From positions 1 to 40,987 of the forward strand of contig JAGLDC010000011.1 of assembly GCA_023145965.1 (NCBI GenBank): DNA of 40,987 nt, read 5' to 3'. This document shows, one piece after another, positions 34,438 to 40,987 of the stretch; positions within the stretch are counted from its first letter, which is position 1, and each line of letters begins with the position of its first letter. The position numbers were made by a program, and so were the translations under genes. The notes beneath the pieces were generated by a model, which was given only the letters and a program-made list of their open reading frames with translations, searched no databases and was not told the origin of the DNA. Origin of the DNA: a bacterium (lineage in GTDB: Bacteria; UBP14; UBA6098).

Positions 34438-34644
34438 CTATTCCATTAATTCTTTTACAGCAGGTGATTCTGTAAATTGAGCATCGAGCCATTTATCTAT
34501 AAGTGATCTACGGAATCGCCATTCTTTACCAAATTTAGCGGCTGGAATTTGGCCCTCTCGGGCCCATTTGTATATAGTCTGAGGTTTGAGTTTAAGATAT
34601 TTTGAAACATCCTGGACTGTCATAATTTCGTCATTAACGAGCAT
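34438..34644 (-). CDS. Small excisionase-family helix-turn-helix DNA-binding protein
   Basis: A 68-residue protein that is almost wholly a MerR/excisionase-type helix-turn-helix: MTVQDVSKYLKLKPQTIYKW, EGQIPAAKFGKEWRFRRSLIDKWL. The winged part with FGKEWRF is typical of the HTH_17 group. It overlaps the end of the membrane protein gene by 11 bases. No integrase or other phage gene is near, so it is probably a local regulator rather than an excisionase. It converges on the DUF1858 gene with only 5 bases between. Confidence 0.9.
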   Translation of the reverse strand: MLVNDEIMTVQDVSKYLKLKPQTIYKWAREGQIPAAKFGKEWRFRRSLIDKWLDAQFTESPAVKELME

Positions 34645-35455
34645 CTTGCATATCCTCGTTTTCGGAATTCAAATCCTCGATTTTCTTTTCAATATTCCCA
34701 GATTCCTCGAATTCTTTGAGATGCTCATCGCTGTAGAATTGACTAGCCTTCTTTTCCACGTTTGTTTCTTTTTTAGCTTTATCGCCAATCACGAAATCTC
34801 CGAATGTCCTGATAAAATGGCTATAAAAATTCCCATCTTGCTTCCTGAAAAGTTGGAATTGAAGGTCCTTATTCCCAAGAAATGGCCTTAGATTCCAGGC
34901 TAATTGAGTCCCTACAAATGCGAAAATAATAACCCATATTTTAAAAATTTGAACACCTTGTTTTGGGTAAACCGAATGTTCTTCACAGGCATAAACAAGC
35001 CCATCGTTGAGAGTTTTCATGCTTGTTAATCCTGCAATTGTAAAAATAGCAATATGAAGCAATCGAAGAAAAGTATAACTCGATCCAATAAGCATAAAGA
35101 AAATTACTATCGGTGCGAATGAAGCCAATATGCAACCAGCCATTACAAACGCACTGAGTATCATTGCTAGCGATTGTGCTAGGCTAAGCTTGCTACCAAG
35201 AAGTATATTGAAGATGAAAAGAGCCGGGGAACAAATGATTAGGGAAAGAATAAACAGAACCGGAACCTTTATTGCAGCTGAAATGGCCTGTGGAATCGAA
35301 TTATATAAACCCATCGAAATCCCATAAACACTGAACAATAAAAGAGAACCGAGGATCATTTTAATAATTAAAATCCCGTTATTATCGGTTTTTAATACCT
35401 CATCATAAAATGATTCACGATCACGAATAATTGAAGACAGAATGTTTTTTGTCAT
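34634..35455 (-). CDS. Membrane protein with W-x-LRPFxG motif and charged tail
   Basis: A 273-residue protein with six or so membrane helices in residues 25-190 (MILGSLLLFSVYGI, VPVLFILSLIICSPALF, ILSAFVMAGCILASF). After them comes TQLAWNLRPFLGNKD, a motif I recall from Yip1-like or unassigned membrane proteins of several phyla. The last ~55 residues are highly charged (KKASQFYSDEHLKEFEESGN) and probably cytoplasmic. AAGGAG precedes the ATG. The HTH gene follows with an 11-base overlap, so the two are coupled. Function is unknown. Confidence 0.72.
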   Translation of the reverse strand: MTKNILSSIIRDRESFYDEVLKTDNNGILIIKMILGSLLLFSVYGISMGLYNSIPQAISAAIKVPVLFILSLIICSPALFIFNILLGSKLSLAQSLAMILSAFVMAGCILASFAPIVIFFMLIGSSYTFLRLLHIAIFTIAGLTSMKTLNDGLVYACEEHSVYPKQGVQIFKIWVIIFAFVGTQLAWNLRPFLGNKDLQFQLFRKQDGNFYSHFIRTFGDFVIGDKAKKETNVEKKASQFYSDEHLKEFEESGNIEKKIEDLNSENEDMQDAR

Positions 35456-35979
35456 ATTTAACTCCTTTTTATTGAATATAACTATATAAACATATATTTC
35501 AATATATTTTGATGTTTATTACTATTTTGCTACCCTAAACTGTATTTTGCTAATTTGGCAGCAGATCAAGGTGCTATTTAGCCGCAATATAAGTTTAGTT
35601 CGCAAATATTATTCTGCTTGATTATTCGAAGCTCTCGAACACAACGAACGATAAAGCTGGTTATCACTCTCTCATTTTTTACAAATAATTCGTGATTATT
35701 GACCTGATTGGAATAAAATATTTTTGTGGTTGTTAAGACTTATATATATATTTGATAATGCTCTAAGGACAATATTATTAATCTCTATAATATTATTTTT
35801 TTTACTTGCCAAGCGATTTCTATATCTTAACTTTCAATAGATAAATTATCAGTATGGTTAATAAATTAAGATTGATAAATTATTATTGTAAATAAGATAA
35901 GCATAAGAGAAAAAGCTTCCAGAGGAGTGGATTTACAGGGGTGGAAAGTCAATAAATAACCGAAAAACTAAGGATGGAA
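35456..35979. other. AT-rich divergent intergenic region
   Basis: About 520 bases of strongly AT-rich sequence between the membrane-protein gene (left) and the aconitase gene (right). It must hold promoters for both directions. Candidate elements such as TTGATA (35752) with TATTAT (35773), or TTGATA (35873) with TAAGAT (35894), have short spacings (15 bases), so I do not call them. No gene is supported. Confidence 0.6.
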
Positions 35980-37923
35980 ATGGGTCTTACTATCGCGCAA
36001 AAGATAATTAAAAAGCACATTATAGTCGGCGAGGAGAATGCTGGTTTGCCAGTTGGGATACGAATAGACCAAACACTCACCCAAGATGCAACCGGCACTA
36101 TGGCCTATCTTCAGTTCGAGGCCTTAGACATGCCTAGAGTAAAGACTGATCTTTCTGTGAGTTATATAGACCACAATACTCTCCAAATGGGTTTTGAGAA
36201 TGCTGATGACCACAAATACTTGCAGTCGGTAGCAGCCAAATTTGGGATTTATCTCTCAAAACCCGGGAATGGCATATGCCATCAAGTGCATCTCGAGAGA
36301 TTTGGTCTCCCCGGAAGAACATTATTGGGTTCTGATAGCCACACACCAACCGGAGGCGGTATTGGTATGATGGCCATCGGAGCTGGTGGCCTGGATGTCG
36401 CTGCTGCAATGGCACAACAGCCTTTTTTTATTGCATATCCTCGAATAGTCCGAGTGGAGTTGAACGGTAAACTTAGGCCATGGGTGGCTGCAAAAGATGT
36501 CATACTGAAATTGCTCGAAATAATGACGACAAAGGGAAATGTCGGTGTTATTGTCGAATATGGCGGCGAAGGCGTAAGAACCCTTTCAGTCCCGGAACGG
36601 GCCACGATAACCAATATGGGCGCCGAGCTAGGCGTTACAACTTCAGTTTTTCCAAGCGATGAGATAACTTTTCAGTTTCTAAAAGCTCAAAATCGTGGTG
36701 ATGGTTGGGTCGCTCTCGACTCGGACCCCGATGCTGAGTTCGATAAGATAATCGAGATAGACCTTTCGACATTAGAACCCATGGTTGCGCAACCGCATTC
36801 TCCCGATAATGTTGTAAAAGTTAGGGATATCGCAGGGATGAAGGTCAATCAGGTTGCTATTGGAAGTTGCACAAATGCTTCTTTCAAAGACTTAACTATT
36901 GTGGCCGAAGCGCTCAATGGCAAGAAAGTCAATCCAGATCTTAGCTTTGTTGTTTCACCTGGATCGAAGCAGGTTTTAAGAATGCTATCCGATAACGGCG
37001 CGCTTTCAAAGATAATTTCTGCAGGCGCGAGAATTATGGAAACTACTTGCGGATTTTGTATCGGTTGCGGTCAGGCTCCTTCCACCGATGCAGTCAGCAT
37101 TCGCACAAATAACAGAAATTTTTATGGCCGCTCAGGAACAAATTCGGCGGGTATATATCTCGTTAGTCCGGAAACGGCAGTTGCTTGCGCACTGAAAGGC
37201 GAAATTACCGATCCACGCGATCTCGGAGAAGATAATTATCCTGTAGTCGAAATGCCTGATAAATTCACTATAGACGATTCTATGATACTCCCGCCATCGG
37301 AGAATCCAGAGTCGATTGATATTTTCCGCGGGCCGAATATTGGTGATCCACCACGCAACGAGAAACTCCCAGAAAAGCTTCACGGTCCAATTACCATTAA
37401 AGTGGGGGACAAGATCACAACAGACCACATCATGCCTGCAGGTCAGCGCCTGAAATATCGTTCTAACACTCCAAAATATTCGACCTATGTCTTCGAGCCT
37501 GTCGATGAGACCTTTTCAGCCCGAGCCTCTACTAACAGAGATAATGGTTTGCACAATTTTATAGTTGGCGGTTTCTCTTACGGACAAGGCTCTTCGCGTG
37601 AACACGCCGCACTTTGTCCCATGTTTCTCGGAGTAAAAGCGGTTATCGCAAAATCTCTTGAGCGAATTCATTCCGCGAACCTTGTGAATTTCGGAATCCT
37701 CCCGCTTCGCTTCATTGATTCCAAAGATTATAAGCGCATAGAACAAGATGATGTCCTTGAAATCGATAACATACGCGAACTATTAGAAAAGAACGAACAG
37801 ATTTTTATTAAAAACACGACGAAAGGATTCTCTTTCGAGGTCGAACACGGGCTTTCCAAACTTCAAAGGGCGATTATTCTCGCAGGCGGTAAACTCAACT
37901 ATATTAAGAACATAAACCAATAA
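35980..37923 (+). CDS. acn: Aconitate hydratase
   Basis: A 647-residue aconitase of the shorter (about 650 residues) bacterial type. LLGSDSHTPTGGG, GSCTNAS and CGFCIGCGQAP carry the three cysteines of the 4Fe-4S cluster, and the C-terminal swivel domain has TTDHIMPAG and SYGQGSSREHAA. It interconverts citrate and isocitrate. I place the start at 35980 (MGLTIAQKII) because AAGG is six bases upstream; the ATG at 35974 lies against the same site. The icd gene follows after 24 bases, giving two consecutive TCA-cycle steps. No citrate synthase lies in the window. Confidence 0.95.
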   Translation: MGLTIAQKIIKKHIIVGEENAGLPVGIRIDQTLTQDATGTMAYLQFEALDMPRVKTDLSVSYIDHNTLQMGFENADDHKYLQSVAAKFGIYLSKPGNGICHQVHLERFGLPGRTLLGSDSHTPTGGGIGMMAIGAGGLDVAAAMAQQPFFIAYPRIVRVELNGKLRPWVAAKDVILKLLEIMTTKGNVGVIVEYGGEGVRTLSVPERATITNMGAELGVTTSVFPSDEITFQFLKAQNRGDGWVALDSDPDAEFDKIIEIDLSTLEPMVAQPHSPDNVVKVRDIAGMKVNQVAIGSCTNASFKDLTIVAEALNGKKVNPDLSFVVSPGSKQVLRMLSDNGALSKIISAGARIMETTCGFCIGCGQAPSTDAVSIRTNNRNFYGRSGTNSAGIYLVSPETAVACALKGEITDPRDLGEDNYPVVEMPDKFTIDDSMILPPSENPESIDIFRGPNIGDPPRNEKLPEKLHGPITIKVGDKITTDHIMPAGQRLKYRSNTPKYSTYVFEPVDETFSARASTNRDNGLHNFIVGGFSYGQGSSREHAALCPMFLGVKAVIAKSLERIHSANLVNFGILPLRFIDSKDYKRIEQDDVLEIDNIRELLEKNEQIFIKNTTKGFSFEVEHGLSKLQRAIILAGGKLNYIKNINQ

Positions 37924-37947
37924 TATATAACCTTATTAAGGAGTAGC

Positions 37948-39297
37948 ATGATCGAATTTGAAAGACTGCAGTATCCCAAAATTGGTTCTCGGATCGAGTA
38001 TGTTAATGGCAAGATCTCGGTGCCGAATAATCCGGTAATTCCATTTATTCGAGGCGATGGCATCGGTCTGGACATCACACCAGCTATGAAGCTAGTTGTC
38101 GATAATGCCGTTAAGAAAGCCTATAATGGTAAGAAGGAGATACACTGGTTCGAGGTCCATGCGGGGCTTTCTGCCCTCCAACTCTATGGCAACGATAATA
38201 TCTTACCAGATGACACTATCAAAGCAATAGAGCATTTTTACGTCGCGATAAAAGGCCCATTGACCACACCTGTGGGTGGGTTTAAATATGTTTGCCTTGA
38301 TTGCGCGAAAGAACAAGGCGAAATCGATGGCAAACGCCCCAAAAAGTGCATTCAATGTGGCTCTGAGTGGATCACGCCAAGGTTCCGTTCGCTCAATGTT
38401 GGTCTTCGCCAGATCATGGATTTATATGCCTGTGTTCGTCCAGTGCGTTGGTTTAAGGGTGTGCCTTGTCCGGTAAAGCGGCCCGATCTTTTAAACGTGG
38501 TAATCTTCCGCGAAAATACCGAGGATGTTTATGCGGGTATCGAATTCGAACAGGGCGAACCGGAAACCATTAAAGTAATAGATTTCTTGAAAAAAGAAAT
38601 GGGTAAGAAGATCCGCCTCGACAGCGGTATCGGTATTAAACCTATCAGCATTACTGGAACCAAGAGACTTGTTCGCAAAGCTATCCAATACGCTATAGAA
38701 CACGATCTGCCTTCTGTTACTTTAGACCACAAAGGCAACATCCAGAAATTTACCGAGGGAGCTTTCCGCGATTGGGGATACGAACTTGCCAAAGATGAAT
38801 TTCGCGATAAGATTGTTACCGAACAGGAGCTTTGGGCAGATTTCGATGGCAAAATGCCTGAAGGTAAAATCCTTATTAAAGACCGCATTGCTGATCAGAT
38901 TTTCCAGCAAGTGCTACTTAGACCAAGTGAATACAGCGTTCTTGCAACTCCCAACCTGAATGGAGACTATATCTCTGATGCTTGCGCTGCTCAGGTTGGA
39001 GGTTTAGGATTAGCTCCAGGAGCAAATATTGGCGACAAAGTTGCACTGTTTGAAGCTACGCATGGCACTGCGCCAAAATATACAGGTCAGGATAAAGTGA
39101 ACCCCAGTTCGCTGATTCTCTCTGCCGTGATGATGCTTGAATATATGGGGTGGCAAGAAGCTGCAGACCTGATTGTAAAGGGTATAGGGAAGACAATTAA
39201 CAATAAAACCGTTACTTATGATCTCGAGCGCCAAATGGAGGGTGGAACAAAACTTAAGTGCTCCGAATTTGCCTCGGCGATTGCATCGAATATGTAA
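37948..39297 (+). CDS. icd: Isocitrate dehydrogenase with zinc-ribbon-like insertion
   Basis: A 449-residue enzyme of the E. coli type: [64 protein letters not shown] and [13 protein letters not shown] are all present. It oxidises isocitrate to 2-oxoglutarate, probably with NADP. Between PVGG and RSLNVGLRQ there is an extra segment (residues ~112-146) with Cys116, Cys119, Cys134 and Cys137 in C-x2-C-x14-C-x2-C spacing, a zinc-ribbon pattern that E. coli Icd does not have. Ser148 corresponds to the regulatory Ser113 of E. coli Icd, so the insert sits next to the substrate and phosphorylation loop. AAGGAG precedes the ATG. An intrinsic terminator follows. Confidence 0.95.
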   Translation: MIEFERLQYPKIGSRIEYVNGKISVPNNPVIPFIRGDGIGLDITPAMKLVVDNAVKKAYNGKKEIHWFEVHAGLSALQLYGNDNILPDDTIKAIEHFYVAIKGPLTTPVGGFKYVCLDCAKEQGEIDGKRPKKCIQCGSEWITPRFRSLNVGLRQIMDLYACVRPVRWFKGVPCPVKRPDLLNVVIFRENTEDVYAGIEFEQGEPETIKVIDFLKKEMGKKIRLDSGIGIKPISITGTKRLVRKAIQYAIEHDLPSVTLDHKGNIQKFTEGAFRDWGYELAKDEFRDKIVTEQELWADFDGKMPEGKILIKDRIADQIFQQVLLRPSEYSVLATPNLNGDYISDACAAQVGGLGLAPGANIGDKVALFEATHGTAPKYTGQDKVNPSSLILSAVMMLEYMGWQEAADLIVKGIGKTINNKTVTYDLERQMEGGTKLKCSEFASAIASNM

Positions 39298-39325
39298 TTG
39301 AATAGGAAGCGTAAGGGATTCTCAC

Positions 39326-39360
39326 AAAAACGCGAGGGTTTTACCCTCGCGTTTTTTTTT
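39326..39360 (+). terminator. Intrinsic terminator after icd
   Basis: AAAACGCGAGGG and CCCTCGCGTTTT pair perfectly around TTTTA, followed by a run of T residues to 39360. It ends the acn-icd transcript. Confidence 0.95.
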
Positions 39361-39497
39361 ATAACATAGTAGGTTACATTATATCAATTAAAGTAATATA
39401 TCAGGTTGCTGGCTATAATAACATACACACTAAATAATAAAGATAATTAATTAAACAATAAATTGCAAAGACCTTGCCAATATGGCAAATTCAGCAA

Positions 39498-40987
39498 CTA
39501 GGGCAAATCCCATTTCTTGCGTAGGATCCATTCCGCACAAAGCAATAAAACAAATATGATTAAAAGAACTGGATGGTCCCAAATATCTCTTTCTCGGCGT
39601 TCCTTGTGAACCAATTTCGGTGTTTGGATATAATCATCGAGTGAGTCGATGTTTTCTGGCAGAAAGAATTTTCCACCTGTTGCGTCGGCAATTGCTTTAA
39701 GCGCAATGGTATTTAATTGGACGTTTTCCAATTCGATTGAATAAGGCTCGACAAGAAAACTGTAGTTGGCAGTGTTGATCGATTGTTCGTTTAGACTAGC
39801 TACAGAGTTGATTACCCATCTTCCAATATCGAAAGCAGGTAATTCCAGAGAATATATGCCATCGCCACGGTCTTCTAAAACGATAACCATAGAATCAGAA
39901 GAATTATCTTTGCTCGTGAATTTAGTAGCAATCTTTGCTCCTTCAAGGGATTGGTTAGATTGATCCCTCAGCCGAGCGGTGATAATAACCTTCTCTCCAC
40001 TACGATACACTTGTTTATCTGTCTCAACAGCGAAGTCGCTTCCTTCACCTGCTGCAAGTAGCCAGCTAGAGCTTCTGTTGACTAGGCCACGATATAGATC
40101 ATTATCTTTACCGAAGCCCAGCGGAACAAAGGCCCATCTCCAAAAACCCGCACCATTGATTATCATAGTTCTTCCCCTGCCAACCTCTCGAACAGAGAGG
40201 ATAGGGACGTCGTCCATTTTTGGATGTGCCATTAAAATTTCTGAACCGGGAGTGTTTCCTGTTATCATTGTGAATCCGGAAAGGGGTGGAATGCGTTGAT
40301 AATCTTCGACCTTAAGCGAGGTTTCATTTTGAGGACGTGTAATGGAATGCGCCAAGCCCCGAACTGTAACCTCAGGAACGAAATCGTCTTCCATCCAAAC
40401 ATGTGAACCGGCCGAATAAATAAAAGGAAACATTTTAGCCCAGGTGTTGCCTGAGCTTTTATTCAAAATGATGTTTCCGAGGAATTGAAATCCCAAGGCA
40501 CCTCCACCGTTAACATAATCCAAAAGAAGTGGTGCGAGGTTCATACCATCGAGTTGATTTATTGCATCTATAATATAAACGGCATCATTTTTACTGAGCT
40601 CATCCAGTGTTTTTGGCATTTTCGTTTCGCTGGCAGGGGAGGCCTTCCCAAGAAATGCGCTTTTAACAACGATATCGGGATCCTGCGCAAGAGTTCTAAG
40701 CAAAAAGGTCATCTCCCAGTTAGGTTTGGAGCCGATAAGAAGAATGGACTTTTTCGAAGGTAAAACCTTTACACAAACGCTTCTTGCGTTATTAGAAGAG
40801 GATAATTCTCCATCTGTGGCAGGTAAAAAAGCCCGATATGTAAATTCACCCTCGTTTTCAGGCATGACATTGAACTTAACATCGAGAAATTCGCCGTTTC
40901 TCGGCAGGGAAATCCTTTTTTCACCAATCTTCTTATCCTCGAGGTAAAGATTTATGGATGTTTCGAGGCCACCGTAACTGTTGGCGT
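39498..40987 (-). CDS. Membrane-anchored surface/periplasmic protein, C-terminal part, cut by window edge
   Basis: The frame is open from the TAA at 39498 to the right edge (about 496 residues), and the N-terminus lies outside; the internal ATG at 40865 is not the start, since protein-like sequence (ANSYGGLETSINLYLEDKK) continues upstream. The visible part begins with Ig-like strands (LEDKKIGEKRISLP), then has a class I amidotransferase-like domain (SILLIGSKPNWEMTFLLRTL, YVNGGGALGFQFLG, VREVGRGRTMIINGAGFWRW), then another beta-sandwich (VYRSGEKVIITARLRD). It ends with a membrane helix and the short cytoplasmic tail AEWILRKKWDLP. This is the layout of a family of large membrane proteins often next to von Willebrand/DUF58/MoxR genes; catalytic residues are not evident. 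Confidence 0.75.
   Translation of the reverse strand, partial: ANSYGGLETSINLYLEDKKIGEKRISLPRNGEFLDVKFNVMPENEGEFTYRAFLPATDGELSSSNNARSVCVKVLPSKKSILLIGSKPNWEMTFLLRTLAQDPDIVVKSAFLGKASPASETKMPKTLDELSKNDAVYIIDAINQLDGMNLAPLLLDYVNGGGALGFQFLGNIILNKSSGNTWAKMFPFIYSAGSHVWMEDDFVPEVTVRGLAHSITRPQNETSLKVEDYQRIPPLSGFTMITGNTPGSEILMAHPKMDDVPILSVREVGRGRTMIINGAGFWRWAFVPLGFGKDNDLYRGLVNRSSSWLLAAGEGSDFAVETDKQVYRSGEKVIITARLRDQSNQSLEGAKIATKFTSKDNSSDSMVIVLEDRGDGIYSLELPAFDIGRWVINSVASLNEQSINTANYSFLVEPYSIELENVQLNTIALKAIADATGGKFFLPENIDSLDDYIQTPKLVHKERRERDIWDHPVLLIIFVLLLCAEWILRKKWDLP

Noticed and set aside
34438-34644. Prophage or integrative element suggested by the excisionase-like protein
   Set aside because: No integrase, attachment repeats or other phage genes are nearby; such small HTH proteins are common chromosomal regulators.
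35929-35962. Ten-codon GTG mini-frame upstream of aconitase, thought of as a leader peptide
   Set aside because: Its ribosome site overlaps the GTG itself and the codons show no attenuator-type bias.
39474-39488. TTGCCA-ata-TGGCAA hairpin after the 39498 stop as a terminator
   Set aside because: Only six pairs with a three-base loop and no T run in the direction of transcription.

Overview
The window looks like a chromosomal segment of a Gram-negative bacterium of the FCB group, or a candidate phylum close to it. The evidence is several outer-membrane beta-barrel proteins, an OmpA-type protein, a heptose (LPS core) pathway, and a secreted protein whose C-terminus resembles a Por/type IX sorting domain (YPNPFN...SGIYLI). 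Genes are tightly packed, often overlapping by a few bases, and start sites include GTG and TTG. Base composition is moderately AT-rich except at the left edge. I cannot name the species.

Layout. 1-1507: a type III restriction-modification methyltransferase gene (Mod, cut by the left edge) carrying an in-frame palindromic repeat, preceded by an unknown gene with a HEPN-like tail. 1784-8855 (minus): a cluster of a zinc-peptidase/beta-propeller/barrel fusion, a membrane-anchored PH-like protein, an NtrC-type regulator and a membrane-TPR protein. 9479-13778 (plus): nrdR, rfaE1, rfaE2, a YhaM-like HD nuclease and a GT-C-like membrane protein, mostly overlapping. 14177-16180: a secreted multidomain protein with the sorting tail. 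16252-18180 (minus): thiM-thiE-DUF3795 behind a consensus promoter and a TPP riboswitch with a visible terminator/antiterminator switch. 18259-24512 (minus): a four-gene unit of a GGND-repeat secreted protein, an SDR oxidoreductase, a HEAT-repeat protein and a patatin-POTRA-barrel protein. 24632-28066: divergent apbE and an OmpA-like protein. 28194-28270: tRNA-Pro(GGG), followed by a family 2 glycosyltransferase and a COG2426 membrane protein. 29788-33328: an NMT1-like binding protein paired with a hybrid histidine kinase. 33323-35455: a GH3 hydrolase, a DUF1858 protein, a small HTH protein and a membrane protein. 35980-39297: aconitase and isocitrate dehydrogenase. 39498-40987: a membrane protein cut by the right edge.

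How they fit together. The segment mixes envelope building and surface proteins (heptose activation, glycosyltransferases, barrels, patatin secretion), thiamine salvage under riboswitch control, and the oxidative first arm of the TCA cycle. The orphan kinase at 30815 and the orphan NtrC-type regulator at 3967 could be partners, but this is not shown.

Most interesting items: an isocitrate dehydrogenase with an apparent zinc-ribbon insertion beside the substrate/phosphorylation loop; a secreted protein built from about twelve GGND...SQG repeats in an operon with a patatin translocator; an in-frame palindromic repeat inside the Mod gene; a solute-binding protein/kinase pair with a degenerate receiver; and the TPP riboswitch whose conserved core is complementary to the terminator arm.
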